Shown: in pieces, positions 32,552 to 41,761 of the stretch | How the letters are laid out: each line of letters opens with the position of its first letter | Numbering within the stretch: position 1 is the stretch's first letter | Source of the DNA: an uncultured Bacilli bacterium | GTDB lineage: Bacteria; Bacillota_I; Bacilli_A; RF39; UBA660 | NCBI GenBank assembly: GCA_934097085.1 | Contig: CAKONK010000002.1 | Span: 1 to 64,000 of the forward strand | DNA length: 64,000 nt | Direction: 5' to 3' | The notes under the pieces: model-generated | Told to the model about the DNA's origin: nothing | The model's database searches: none | Seen by the model: only the letters and a program-made list of their open reading frames with translations | Translations under genes and position numbers: made by a program

Positions 32552-33712
32552 TTATTCAGACATATCTGATTTTTCTAATAGTTCTAACAAGTCAGTAGCA
32601 AGCATTTGTATTACTGGAACAGAAACTGCATTTCCTGCTTGTTTATATAGTTGAGAATCGGGATATGGCCTTCCATTTATAACCGTAGGTAATTTGTATC
32701 CATTATCAATAGGAAAGCCCTGTAATTTAAAAGTTTCTTTTGGTGTTAACTTTCTGATACCATCATTTACTTTTATCAAAGGCACATTATGACCACCAGT
32801 ACCCATATTTGCTGTAAGTGTGGGGCAAACACCACTTTGGTTTTTTCTTACATACATACCTCTTCTACATTGATAAAATTCGTACATTTCATCAATTTGT
32901 GTATTTAAATTTATTTTTTCTTTTTTATTAGATTTTTCAAATTCTTCATCTGACATAAAATAGTTTGGATATTTTTCTTTTGTATAATAATACTTAGTTG
33001 CATTTTCTTTTGTCAAATTATAATCAATAACCTTTTTTATATCTTTAATTCTTGATGCTTTATCTTTCTTCTTTATCCTACTTTCAATATCCTTAAATAT
33101 TTCAAAATTTTTTATATCATTTTCATTTAATAATCCTATAATGTATATTCTTTCTCTATTTTGTGGTACATCAGTATAGTCCATAGTATTTAATACTTTT
33201 TCAAAAACTGTATATCCACAATCTTCTAGTTTTTGTTTTATATGTACATAAGTTTTTTTATTATCATGAGCCTGCAAATTTTTCACATTTTCAAGAAATA
33301 ATACACGTGGCTTATGAAATTTTTCACCCAGTTGTTCAATTAAATCTATAATATTTAAAAATAAATTTCCTCTATCATCTTCAAACCCTTTGCGCTCACC
33401 AGCAATACTGAATGCTTGACAAGGAAAACCACCATTCAAAATATCTATCGGTTCACTTAATATTTTATCATGTAATTTTTGATAATATTTTTGTTGTGCT
33501 TTATCTGTTGCTTGTTCTGGATGAAGTACTAATTTTATATCACCTTCTAGTAATTGATGTGAAAAATTAGTTCTATATGTTTCACATGCATATTCATCTA
33601 TTTCATTTGCCCAAAGCAATTTATATTTAGATTTTTTCGTCTTTGCATTTTTAAAACCTAAGCATATTCCACCAACGCCTGCAAATAAACTTCCAACCTT
33701 ATATTCAACCAT
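32552..33712 (-). CDS. DNA (cytosine-5) methyltransferase
   Basis: The 386-residue product has m5C motifs in order: motif I SLFAGVGGICLGF, motif IV GGFPCQAFS with the catalytic Cys, motif VI ENVKN, motif VIII QNRERIYIIG, and motifs IX-X near the C terminus (GNAVSVPVI). The variable target-recognition region lies at about 200-300. It should modify host and element DNA to protect against the adjacent nuclease. GGAGG precedes the ATG by five bases. Confidence 0.94.
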   Translation of the reverse strand: MVEYKVGSLFAGVGGICLGFKNAKTKKSKYKLLWANEIDEYACETYRTNFSHQLLEGDIKLVLHPEQATDKAQQKYYQKLHDKILSEPIDILNGGFPCQAFSIAGERKGFEDDRGNLFLNIIDLIEQLGEKFHKPRVLFLENVKNLQAHDNKKTYVHIKQKLEDCGYTVFEKVLNTMDYTDVPQNRERIYIIGLLNENDIKNFEIFKDIESRIKKKDKASRIKDIKKVIDYNLTKENATKYYYTKEKYPNYFMSDEEFEKSNKKEKINLNTQIDEMYEFYQCRRGMYVRKNQSGVCPTLTANMGTGGHNVPLIKVNDGIRKLTPKETFKLQGFPIDNGYKLPTVINGRPYPDSQLYKQAGNAVSVPVIQMLATDLLELLEKSDMSE

Positions 33713-33806
33713 ATGTACCTCCTTTCTAATTTTTATGTGTTAATATAATTATAACATAAAAACTAACTATTTTTTCTCTAATGTGATTTTTATATTCAAA
33801 AATCAT

Positions 33807-33837
33807 AAAAAAAGAAAGAAATCAATCTTCCTTTTTT
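33807..33837 (-). terminator. Terminator between the HEPN unit and the methyltransferase gene
   Basis: A-rich and T-rich arms with GGAAGA/TCTTTC cores form a hairpin with T runs, readable from both strands. It separates two transcription units. Confidence 0.5.
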
Positions 33838-33854
33838 CATATAATACTTATAAT

Positions 33855-34619
33855 TTAGAATATAGTATTACATTTTAAAATAATTTCTTCAGCTTTTAAC
33901 ATCCCTTTGGGAGAAATTGTACATTTCTCATTATCATATTCTATATATTTTTCATTATGCATTTGTTTTAATAACTTCTTAAATGTAGTTTTATTAGAAT
34001 ATTCTACATTTTTTATAAGTTCATCAACCACCATAGTATCATTAATATAAAGAATAATAAGAATTTTATCACAACATTTCATATTATTATCTAATATCCT
34101 AAATTTATCTTCAACACACCAAAGCAAATCAATCTCTTTATTAATTATTGAATCTATATTTTTTTGACATTCGGTCATATCTTCTTTTGAGAAAACCCTA
34201 TATAATTCTGCCAAAATCCATTTTGCACTTGATAATAATAAATTGGCATCCATTTTATTAGGAATAATATCGTTTTTGTGAATTGCTCCTCTTTTATTTC
34301 TAATACAATACATAGCATATAATACCCTAGGAATTATTACTCTAATATTTTCTTCTACATTTTGAACATTTTCCCATTTAATTAAAATTGTTTCATTAAA
34401 ATTATTCAATTTATTTTTTAATGGTGTATAACTACCCGTTATCATATATTCAATAATTCTGTAAACAGTTTCATTAAATTGTCCCATTTCATTAATAAAA
34501 TACTGCCAATTTCCTTTAGAATATTCCTTTAAGCCTTTACAATAAGAATCAAATAATCCATTTGATAAATCGAGTGGAATTTCATTATCAAAAGTGTTCT
34601 TTATATTAGATACATTCAT
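33855..34619 (-). CDS. HEPN-like protein (putative abortive-infection RNase)
   Basis: The 254-residue product contains CIRNKRGAIHKNDIIPNK (about residues 104-121), an R-N-x-x-x-x-x-H pattern like the R-x4-6-H catalytic motif of HEPN RNases and the Abi_C group, followed by a long helix (LLLSSAKWILAELYRVF). The last 60 residues look like a winged helix (FKKLLKQMHNEKYIEYDNEK, then ISPKGMLKAEEI). No exact family is recognised. The gene follows its partner (34621-35190) by one base and shares a regulated promoter, so a two-gene defence or toxin-antitoxin unit is plausible. Confidence 0.6.
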   Translation of the reverse strand: MNVSNIKNTFDNEIPLDLSNGLFDSYCKGLKEYSKGNWQYFINEMGQFNETVYRIIEYMITGSYTPLKNKLNNFNETILIKWENVQNVEENIRVIIPRVLYAMYCIRNKRGAIHKNDIIPNKMDANLLLSSAKWILAELYRVFSKEDMTECQKNIDSIINKEIDLLWCVEDKFRILDNNMKCCDKILIILYINDTMVVDELIKNVEYSNKTTFKKLLKQMHNEKYIEYDNEKCTISPKGMLKAEEIILKCNTIF

Positions 34620-34620
34620 A

Positions 34621-35190
34621 TTAAACAGATTTGCAATATTCTATAAGCATATTTTGGGCTAAAGAAAATTTAGAAGCCATTAAAATGATTTTGTTACTTT
34701 CATATTTTAACCACTCGCAATTTTTATAAGATCTTGTAGCATTATTTGAAGAAATATTTAATTGTTTTAATACAGCAATGACATCTTTTTGCATTACATC
34801 TCCTAAATTAGCGCTTTTTTTCCATAAAGCTAAAATTGTCCCTACTATTACTACATCAGGCAGTGCTCTTTTATTTGCAAACTGTTTTTTATAATTTTCC
34901 CAAGTTTTCATATCTAAATGAATAAATGGTGTTTCCATAGTCGGATTAAGAGCATCTTTAATTAAATCCACTTCTATATCAATTTCTTTCGCAAATTTTT
35001 CAACCGGAGATAAAATAGCCTTGCTCTCGTTATCTTTATTTTCGCTTTTATTTATAGCATTCAAAGGTTGAGAGTCATTGCACTTAATACTACTTAATAC
35101 ACTTTGCCATAATATTAAATTATTACTAGTTGCCACGACCTTATCATCTACATATAAAACTGTTTTAAAAATAGGCTCGTTTTCATTCAT
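34621..35190 (-). CDS. Partner protein of the HEPN-like gene
   Basis: The 189-residue product has an N-terminal half with a short strand-rich segment (FKTVLYVDDKVVATS) and a polar linker. The C-terminal half is helical (VEKFAKEIDIEVDLIKDAL, then PDVVIVGTILALWKKS). No family is recognised. ATG at 35190 is nine bases after GGGAGG. It is the first gene after the promoter at 35236-35264. It could be the sensor or antitoxin for the HEPN-like protein, on position alone. Confidence 0.58.
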   Translation of the reverse strand: MNENEPIFKTVLYVDDKVVATSNNLILWQSVLSSIKCNDSQPLNAINKSENKDNESKAILSPVEKFAKEIDIEVDLIKDALNPTMETPFIHLDMKTWENYKKQFANKRALPDVVIVGTILALWKKSANLGDVMQKDVIAVLKQLNISSNNATRSYKNCEWLKYESNKIILMASKFSLAQNMLIEYCKSV

Positions 35191-35235
35191 TTCTATACAC
35201 CTCCCTAACATTTTAAAATAAACGATTGCAACTAT

Positions 35236-35290
35236 ATTATTACATAGTAAAAGTTTTTTGTCAACCTTAAAGGTTATTTTTGTAACCTTT
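35236..35290 (-). promoter_or_regulatory. Promoter with inverted-repeat operator for the HEPN unit
   Basis: TTGACA (35259-35264) and a TAATAAT -10 region (35236-35242) point at the two-gene unit. Just upstream, AAAGGTTA-N6-TAACCTTT (35269-35290) is a perfect dyad, and a further half-site AACCTT (35263-35268) overlaps the -35. This is a typical repressor operator. Confidence 0.72.
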
Positions 35291-35381
35291 TTTGTTTATT
35301 TTTTAAACATTAGCGTTGGTTTTGCGCTTTTATAATTTTAATATCCTAATACCCAATCAAATTATGTAATGGTAAGTAAAC

Positions 35382-35390
35382 TCGCCACCT
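35382..35390. repeat. Second attachment core of the serine-recombinase element
   Basis: TCGCCACCT, identical to 26875-26883. Confidence 0.85.
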
Positions 35391-35647
35391 CCTGCATTTA
35401 GGTGATTAGATAAAACAATTACATCGTTACCTTTACCAAAGAAACTTTGTGCTCTTTTTGGTCTAGAAGTTTGATCTAAAAGTTCATCTGATGTCCTTGT
35501 CATTGCATTTTCTATTCCTAATTCATCCAATCGTTTTTTTATATAGTTACTAATTTTTAATGTATATTCTTTTTCTAAAATTCCATTACCTGAAGAGCCA
35601 CCATCAACACCGCCGTGTCCCGCATCAATTACCACCTTTTTAGCCAT
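35382..35647 (-). pseudogene. Amidase_3 gene, 5' part (split by insertion)
   Basis: The frame starts MAKKVVIDAGHGGVDGG, with the first zinc-binding His, and continues through NGILEKEYTLKI to SNHLNAGGG, the second His motif, where it meets the element. In the present state it runs eight foreign codons into the element and stops. The remainder, including the catalytic Glu and three LysM repeats, is at 26112-26883. The two parts make a 342-residue amidase when joined at the core. Confidence 0.88.
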
Positions 35648-35763
35648 ATTTATCACATCCTATAGTAATTTATGCAAAAGATAAAAAAAAGACTATAAAA
35701 GCCCTAAATTCATAAAAAAACATTGTTATACATTTTTTATAAAAAAGTATTTATCGATATAAA

Positions 35764-36591
35764 TTATTTTTTATCATATTTATCAAGAAACGAAATGTAT
35801 TTTCCATCTTTCTTTGTACCTAAAATACAATTTAAATTAATATTATTCATCGAAGTAAATATATTGCTATCAATATTAGAATTTATTTTACGAAGATTAT
35901 TTACTAAATTTTTCATTTCTTTTCGTTTACTAGTTCCATCATCAACAATGCTACAGTTTTCAGTAAATCTACATGCACAATTAATAAATGTTAATTCATT
36001 ATAATTTTTCCATGCAAGCACCGCTGACTCCTTTACTAAATATAATGGTCTTATTAATTCTAATCCCTCAAAATTATCTGAATGAAGCTTAGGCATCATA
36101 GTTTTAATTTCACTACCATAAAACATTGAAAGAAGTGTTGTTTCAATTACATCATCAAAATGATGGCCTAAGGCAATTTTATTACAACCTAATTCCTTTG
36201 CTTTACTGTATAAATAACCCCTTCGCATTCTAGCACACAGATAACATGGATTACCTTCCACTTTAGCGGTTACATCAAAAATATTAGTTTCAAATATTTC
36301 TATTGGAACATTTAGTAATTTAGCATTTTTTTCTATTAATTCTCTATTAATTTTATTATAACCGGGATCCATTACAACATAATGGGCTGTAAATGGGAAT
36401 TTCCCGTGTTTAATTAACTCTTGAATACATTTTGCTAGTAAAAAAGAATCTTTTCCACCACTTATACAAACCATAATATTATCATTTTCCTTAATAAGTT
36501 CATAATCAGATATAGCCTTAATAAATTTACTCCATATATCTTTTCTAAATTTTTTTATAATACTTCTTTCTATTTCAACATATTTTTCCAT
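35764..36591 (-). CDS. TtcA-like tRNA thiolation enzyme
   Basis: The 275-residue PP-loop ATPase has SGGKDS (about residues 45-50) and a CYLCARMRRG pair (about 117-120) typical of TtcA, which 2-thiolates C32 in tRNA using an iron-sulfur cluster. GHHFDD and a later CACRFTENC region fit the family. ATG follows GGTGG. The gene is an independent unit upstream of the split amidase gene; substrate choice between TtcA-type and other PP-loop sulfur carriers is inference. Confidence 0.8.
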   Translation of the reverse strand: MEKYVEIERSIIKKFRKDIWSKFIKAISDYELIKENDNIMVCISGGKDSFLLAKCIQELIKHGKFPFTAHYVVMDPGYNKINRELIEKNAKLLNVPIEIFETNIFDVTAKVEGNPCYLCARMRRGYLYSKAKELGCNKIALGHHFDDVIETTLLSMFYGSEIKTMMPKLHSDNFEGLELIRPLYLVKESAVLAWKNYNELTFINCACRFTENCSIVDDGTSKRKEMKNLVNNLRKINSNIDSNIFTSMNNINLNCILGTKKDGKYISFLDKYDKK

Positions 36592-36642
36592 AATACCACC
36601 AACTCATATATATTATAAAAAAATAGTAATTCTTGTCAATCA

Positions 36643-37320
36643 CTATTTTCTAAATTTCTTAATCCTTTCATATATAAATTCAATTTTATTTATCTCTTTT
36701 TCTGTATGATAATGACCACAGTACCATTTATCATAACCAATACATTCCTCGATTTTATCTAAAAATAATTCCATAGAATTATCAACTTTACTTTGATCCA
36801 CAAAAGGAAGAAACATTTCTCTAGGGATGTATTTATATGGACAAGTGTGAGAAAGAACTATATCAAATTTATTATTATTAACATTTTCATAAATATTTCT
36901 CATTTCTTCTTTCGTAAGTTGTTCGGACTTAAACCATGGATAATCATATACTAATCGCATATTTTTATCAACTGAATATGCACCACCAATAACTAAAACT
37001 TTCATTTTATCAATAGTATAGACCTCACTAGATTTTGCAAATATTAAATTTGGGTATTTATCTTCAACATAGGCGACACCTTCAAAAAAATTAATTTGTT
37101 TATATGTTTTAATATTTTCTGCTCTTTCTTCATGATTACCATTTATACAAAAAAATATTAATCCGAGTTTATTAAGTCTTTCTTTAACTACATCATCAAA
37201 GTGATTTAAAAAATAATTAATACCTGCATCACCAAGAATAATAAGAATATCTCCCTTTTGATAATTAAAATTATCTAATCTTGAAAATTCTCTATGAGTA
37301 TCACCAGTTATATAGATCAT
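36643..37320 (-). CDS. Calcineurin-like metallophosphoesterase
   Basis: The 225-residue product shows the metal-binding motif series: GDTHR near the start, GDAG around residue 31, NGNHE around 60, SHTCP around 155 and GHYH around 205. The substrate is not evident; relatives act on nucleotides, phosphodiesters or protein phosphates. AAGGAGG is six bases before the ATG. No signal peptide, so cytoplasmic. Confidence 0.85.
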   Translation of the reverse strand: MIYITGDTHREFSRLDNFNYQKGDILIILGDAGINYFLNHFDDVVKERLNKLGLIFFCINGNHEERAENIKTYKQINFFEGVAYVEDKYPNLIFAKSSEVYTIDKMKVLVIGGAYSVDKNMRLVYDYPWFKSEQLTKEEMRNIYENVNNNKFDIVLSHTCPYKYIPREMFLPFVDQSKVDNSMELFLDKIEECIGYDKWYCGHYHTEKEINKIEFIYERIKKFRK

Positions 37321-37361
37321 AAATCCTCCTTACAAAAATTTTATCATAAAAAAACTGTCTT

Positions 37362-37946
37362 TTAAACAGTTCTTGCATCTTTCTTTTCACGAATATTTTT
37401 GTCAAATAAATATGTATGAGCTAAATTTAAATCTTTATTTGATTCATTTGCTAAAGTATAACCATATGTTGTAATTGCATTTATATATGGCATATCCATT
37501 TGAGGTACTTCAAATGTTAAAACCTCAATTTCTGGACTAAATGCTTTCATATATTTTTCTAAATAATTTATTAGTGTACTATATATAGAAAATTTAGTTT
37601 GTTCATCTAAAGCTTCGGATAACACTATCTCACCAACAATTGCATTATTTGCATTACCCCCAGCACATAAATTTAATCTTGAATAACCAATGTTTTGATA
37701 ATTCTTATTATATATTGACAAAAACCTAATATTTTCTTCATTAAAAATTGAAAACATAACTGAAATAGTTCTTTTATAATTCTCATCAATTAATAATAAT
37801 GAATTTGTATAATTTCCCTTTGCTATTTGCTTTTTTGTATTTCTGCCTAAAATATCTTTACCAAAATTGTTCTCGAAAAATGTGTAATATTTTATCATTA
37901 CATCTTGATAATTTTCTTTATTAGGTTTTCCCCACTTATAATACAT
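37362..37946 (-). CDS. Hypothetical protein
   Basis: The 194-residue product has no motif I can name. It contains ISVMFSIFNEENIRFLSIYN and a Gly/Asn-rich turn (AGGNANNAIVGEIVLSEAL), an alternation of strands and helices that would suit an acetyltransferase-like fold, but this is a guess. GGGGG precedes the ATG by four bases. It lies between a tRNA-Cys gene and the phosphoesterase gene. Confidence 0.6.
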   Translation of the reverse strand: MYYKWGKPNKENYQDVMIKYYTFFENNFGKDILGRNTKKQIAKGNYTNSLLLIDENYKRTISVMFSIFNEENIRFLSIYNKNYQNIGYSRLNLCAGGNANNAIVGEIVLSEALDEQTKFSIYSTLINYLEKYMKAFSPEIEVLTFEVPQMDMPYINAITTYGYTLANESNKDLNLAHTYLFDKNIREKKDARTV

Positions 37947-37988
37947 ATTTCCCCCTTATATATTTAAAATTTTAAAAATTATTTTAAT

Positions 37989-38062
37989 TGGAGGAACCGA
38001 CCAGATTCGAACTGGTGCTCAGGGTGTTGCAGACCCACGCCTTACCACTTGGCTACGGTTCC
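37989..38062 (-). tRNA. tRNA-Cys (GCA)
   Basis: The minus strand folds with acceptor GGAACCG/CGGTTCC, anticodon stem TGGGT/ACCCT around CTGCAAC (anticodon GCA), T arm GGTTCGAATC-like and encoded CCA. No variable arm. It stands alone. Confidence 0.93.
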
Positions 38063-38121
38063 ATAATACATAATATGCTTCCTTTCAAGCAATATTATTG
38101 TATTATATTTTTTTATTAATG

Positions 38122-39732
38122 TCAACTTTTTAAATTAATTATGTATTTTTGATTTCTAATTGTTACTATAGCTTGAATTACACTAGCATCAACTACTTTT
38201 TTATCGACTTCAAAGGCAATAAAATCTTTCTGATAATCTGGCGTAACATTTATCGCATCTGAATAGACTTTATCATCAACTCTATATTGAACTGTCATAA
38301 AGTCATTTGCAAATTTTCTTGGTAAAGTATTACTTTTAGGATAAATTTGATTTTCATCCGGATTATAATTAATATGTAATGTCAATATATAATTTCCATG
38401 TCTAGTAGAAGTAAATGGGGCTACAATAACATTATCATAAACATTACATTCTTCTTTAAAACACTTTTCGAATGTATAAAAGTATGTTTTATTTATTTCG
38501 TAACTTTGAACTTTTAAATTAGTTTTTCCTAAGTATGTATCATCAAAAATTAATTTTTGACCCAATGCATAATTTCCATTCAATTTTAAATCACTAATTT
38601 TTTTAGTTCTTATATTTACATAAATATGTTTTGTTGTATATCCTTTTTTATTATTTACAGTACCATTATATATATCAAGCTTACTACCCTTATTTTTATC
38701 CTTAGTAGGTACTTCATATACTAAAGCAAAAGTTCTATCTGTTTTATGAGAAAATTCACTAATAACATTTTCTGGTGCAAAGTCAATAAAGTATGAACTC
38801 TTACTTAAATTAGGCTTAACTAAATTACTTCCTATAGCTAAATTAAACTGATTAAAATCAATTTTTTTTGTTATACCAGAATTATTTTTTAAATTCACTT
38901 TTAAAACTACATAATAATATCCCTCTTTTATAACATTACCATTATAATCCAAGTTACTAACCATTGCATCTTCGATAATTAATTGCATACCATTATATGT
39001 AAAAGTTTTATTCATGCCATAACGCTGATCGTAATTTATATTTCTATTTTTTATTAAAATAATAATTAAAATTACTGCAAGAATTCCAAGACATATTGTT
39101 ACAAATAATTTATTTTCTTTTAAATAATATACAAACTCCCTTAATGATCTTCTTACTTTTCTTTTATATTTATAACTATTAAGATTAATGTTAACTTCTA
39201 TTTCCTCTGAATCAGCAAAATCATAATTCATTTCTCTTAAATCGGACCTGAAGTTAAATTTTTTAATATCAAAACCAATTGCTCTTATTAAAGAAAAAAT
39301 CAAAAAAATAACTTGTAATGATGTAATAACAATTGAAAAATCTCTAATACCTCTTGAAAGCCTTGCACTTAAAAGTTCTTCACTAAGTCCAGATAAAACA
39401 CCTCTTATATAAAATAAACATATAAGTAAAAATGTATAATATAGAATCATAAACAAATATAATTTTGTTGGTTTATTTTTATGTCTAAGAAGATAATATA
39501 TTGAAATAGCTAAAGCAAGTATAAGAATTATCCCAATAAATACTAAGCTTGAAGTATAAACATTTTCTAGTCCAATAAGTACACTTGATTTATAATTATT
39601 TTTTATATAATCAATAAAAAATTTTACAATTAGAATACTTCTATATAATATAAATCCAACCAAAAAAGATAAAACTAAATGTATAATTCTAAATCTTTTA
39701 ATTAAAAATGCATAAGGTTTTTTTAGTATCAC
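38122..39732 (-). CDS. Polytopic membrane protein with large extracytoplasmic domain
   Basis: The product is about 536 residues. Four spans lie in the first 155 residues, a fifth at about 208-228 (LFVTICLGILAVILIIILIK), followed by about 300 residues outside the cell. The external part starts MNKTFTYNGMQLIIEDAMVS and looks like a DUF4352-type beta sandwich followed by a second strand-rich domain. I choose the GTG at 39732, six bases after GGGTGA. Function unknown; telokin-like DUF4352 domains often occur in exported proteins. Confidence 0.65.
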   Translation of the reverse strand: MILKKPYAFLIKRFRIIHLVLSFLVGFILYRSILIVKFFIDYIKNNYKSSVLIGLENVYTSSLVFIGIILILALAISIYYLLRHKNKPTKLYLFMILYYTFLLICLFYIRGVLSGLSEELLSARLSRGIRDFSIVITSLQVIFLIFSLIRAIGFDIKKFNFRSDLREMNYDFADSEEIEVNINLNSYKYKRKVRRSLREFVYYLKENKLFVTICLGILAVILIIILIKNRNINYDQRYGMNKTFTYNGMQLIIEDAMVSNLDYNGNVIKEGYYYVVLKVNLKNNSGITKKIDFNQFNLAIGSNLVKPNLSKSSYFIDFAPENVISEFSHKTDRTFALVYEVPTKDKNKGSKLDIYNGTVNNKKGYTTKHIYVNIRTKKISDLKLNGNYALGQKLIFDDTYLGKTNLKVQSYEINKTYFYTFEKCFKEECNVYDNVIVAPFTSTRHGNYILTLHINYNPDENQIYPKSNTLPRKFANDFMTVQYRVDDKVYSDAINVTPDYQKDFIAFEVDKKVVDASVIQAIVTIRNQKYIINLKS

Positions 39733-39789
39733 TTTCAATCACCCTATAATAATAATATCACAAAATAAAAATGGTGCAAAGACCATTTG

Positions 39790-40242
39790 TTATTTTCTTT
39801 TAGAAACCAGTATTTGACCTGACAATAAATAAATTGTTTCATTTTCTTTAACAACCTCTTGAATACTTTTTTTAAATATATTAGAAACACTATTTAATGT
39901 ATCTCCTTCAGCAGTAACATAATAGCTATAACCTGATACAGGAAGCATTATCACTTGGTTTGGATAAATATAATCATCTAAATTTAAACCATTAATTGCC
40001 GCTAATAAATTTGGATTTATATTATACTTTCTACTTATACCATAAAGTGAATCACCTTTATTTATAGTATATGTATCAAAATATTTTTCTTTATTTTTTG
40101 GAACTATTAAATCCATTCCCTCTCGTAAAGTTTCATCATAACTCAAATTATTTAAATCTACTAGAAACTCTTTATTTGTACGAAACATTTTAGCAATGTC
40201 ATCAATACTATCATTTGATTTTACACGATATTTTTCAAACAT
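39790..40242 (-). CDS. Triple LysM protein
   Basis: The 150-residue product consists of three LysM peptidoglycan-binding repeats (about 4-48, 54-98 and 103-148): YRVKSNDSIDDIAKMF, YTINKGDSLYGISRKY and YYVTAEGDTLNSVSNI. There is no signal peptide or catalytic domain, which is odd for a wall-binding protein; it may be cytoplasmic or exported another way. Confidence 0.85.
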   Translation of the reverse strand: MFEKYRVKSNDSIDDIAKMFRTNKEFLVDLNNLSYDETLREGMDLIVPKNKEKYFDTYTINKGDSLYGISRKYNINPNLLAAINGLNLDDYIYPNQVIMLPVSGYSYYVTAEGDTLNSVSNIFKKSIQEVVKENETIYLLSGQILVSKRK

Positions 40243-40285
40243 TTTATCAACCCCTATAGTAAAATATGTTTTATTTTAAAAAGTG

Positions 40286-41326
40286 TTATTTAAAAATATA
40301 TATATAGTCATTATTGAATTTCCATTCACTATAGGTCATTAATTTTGTAATTTTATCTTTATTTGCATAATAAAGTGTATCATTGCTTATAAAATAACAT
40401 TCGTTATCATCTGAATATACTATATTTGACACCTTAAAAGAAGTAACATTTATCTTATTAATTGGTGTAACATATATAAGTTTATTGTCATTTAATTCAA
40501 AATAAAAATCCTTGTCCTCTTTAAACGAAACATTTCCTTTATTAAGTTTATTAACGCTTATTTTTTCAAACTTATTATTGTTTAAAATTTCATATTTATT
40601 TTTATAAATAGTATTTTTCAAAGGATTGATTCTATATTCCATTTTGTTTTGCATATCATATAGGTAAATAAACTTTTTATATGTGCCTAAAAAATAACTA
40701 TTAAAATAAACTTCTTCGTCTAAAGAGACCTCTTTTACTTTATTATTTTTAGTATTTATTAAATAAAATTTATTAAATTTGTACTTGCTATTATAATCTG
40801 CAATTAAAAGATAATCCTTAAATGGTGTACATAAATCTATATTATAAATATCATTATCAAATAGTTTTATTTCTTTTTTATCTTTTGAATTGATGTTGAT
40901 AAACTGTGAATAATTCCATATATAAAAGTTAGCATTTATATTATATACATTAATATTATCAAAAGTAAATTTCTTTTTATCCTCAGGAATAGTAATATAA
41001 TATGATGTATAATAGTTATCATTCTCTTTATTAATATAAAAACTTTTTAAATTATTATTTGTTACATTGATTATGTTATCCTTTTGTTTAATACTTTTAA
41101 TTTGTTTATGATTTTGATAATATTTATCACTAACAGCATATAAATATTCTATATTATTTTTATTAATTTTAAATATATAAAGTTTTTTCTTATTATTAAA
41201 TGTTTGAATTATATTATAACCTTTTATAGTATATTTAAGTTCATAACTTTTTGGAATAAAATAAAATATTGTAAAAGAAAGAAAAATTAATAAAAAGGAA
41301 AAAATTAGTAATCTTAACTTTTTCAT
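40286..41326 (-). CDS. Membrane-anchored hypothetical protein
   Basis: The 346-residue product starts MKKLRLLIFSFLLIFLSFTI, an N-terminal anchor or uncleaved signal, followed by an extracytoplasmic domain rich in Tyr, Asn and Lys with repeated short strands suggestive of a beta-propeller. No family recognised. Its ATG overlaps the TGA of the PH-domain gene, so it is translationally coupled to it. Confidence 0.6.
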   Translation of the reverse strand: MKKLRLLIFSFLLIFLSFTIFYFIPKSYELKYTIKGYNIIQTFNNKKKLYIFKINKNNIEYLYAVSDKYYQNHKQIKSIKQKDNIINVTNNNLKSFYINKENDNYYTSYYITIPEDKKKFTFDNINVYNINANFYIWNYSQFININSKDKKEIKLFDNDIYNIDLCTPFKDYLLIADYNSKYKFNKFYLINTKNNKVKEVSLDEEVYFNSYFLGTYKKFIYLYDMQNKMEYRINPLKNTIYKNKYEILNNNKFEKISVNKLNKGNVSFKEDKDFYFELNDNKLIYVTPINKINVTSFKVSNIVYSDDNECYFISNDTLYYANKDKITKLMTYSEWKFNNDYIYIFK

Positions 41327-41760
41327 ACAGTTCTATCTTTATATTTTAATTTTTCTTTCATCATAAACTGAGATATATTAGTTTCAATATCATCTAAAGA
41401 ACTTTTAGATAAATTTGATATTGTTACAACCTCTTTTACAGTATCAATTGTGATTTTTCCAAAAAATAAACCTTTATATATTCGCATATCATTATATAAA
41501 TCCGGAGTAATCTGTGTGTAAATGCTTCCAAAAACAACTCTTTTTTGACCTATTAAAAGTCTTTTATTAGTTAAAACAATTACACAAGATGTGAATAAAT
41601 CATACCATTTTTCATTTTTTTGACCACAAAAAGCATATAAAACATATTCATCAGGGTTAATATAACCTTCGATAACTTCACTATGCTTTTTTAATCTCCA
41701 GGCAACTGTACCAGGAAATTTATTTTTAAATTCTAATACTTTTTCATAAACATTATTCAT
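41323..41760 (-). CDS. Bacterial PH-domain protein
   Basis: The 145-residue product has the strand pattern of bacterial PH (YokE/bPH) domains: DEYVLYAFCGQK, then VIVLTNKRLLIGQKRVVFG, strands and a C-terminal helix. There is no membrane span. The genes at 41323, 40286 and 41762 form one overlapping or close-packed unit with an RDD membrane protein. Function unknown. Confidence 0.7.
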   Translation of the reverse strand: MNNVYEKVLEFKNKFPGTVAWRLKKHSEVIEGYINPDEYVLYAFCGQKNEKWYDLFTSCVIVLTNKRLLIGQKRVVFGSIYTQITPDLYNDMRIYKGLFFGKITIDTVKEVVTISNLSKSSLDDIETNISQFMMKEKLKYKDRTV

Positions 41761-41761
41761 T

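Larger units (their letters stand above)
26884..35390. mobile_element. 8.5-kb integrative mobilizable element with large serine recombinase
   Basis: The element is bounded by a 9-bp repeat and splits an amidase gene whose two parts join in frame. Contents, all minus strand: two membrane proteins, a large serine recombinase, a small RHH gene beside an oriT-like palindrome, an ASCH remnant, a restriction-modification pair and a HEPN-like two-gene unit. It carries no relaxase or channel genes, so transfer would rely on a helper such as the nearby ICE. Confidence 0.87.
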
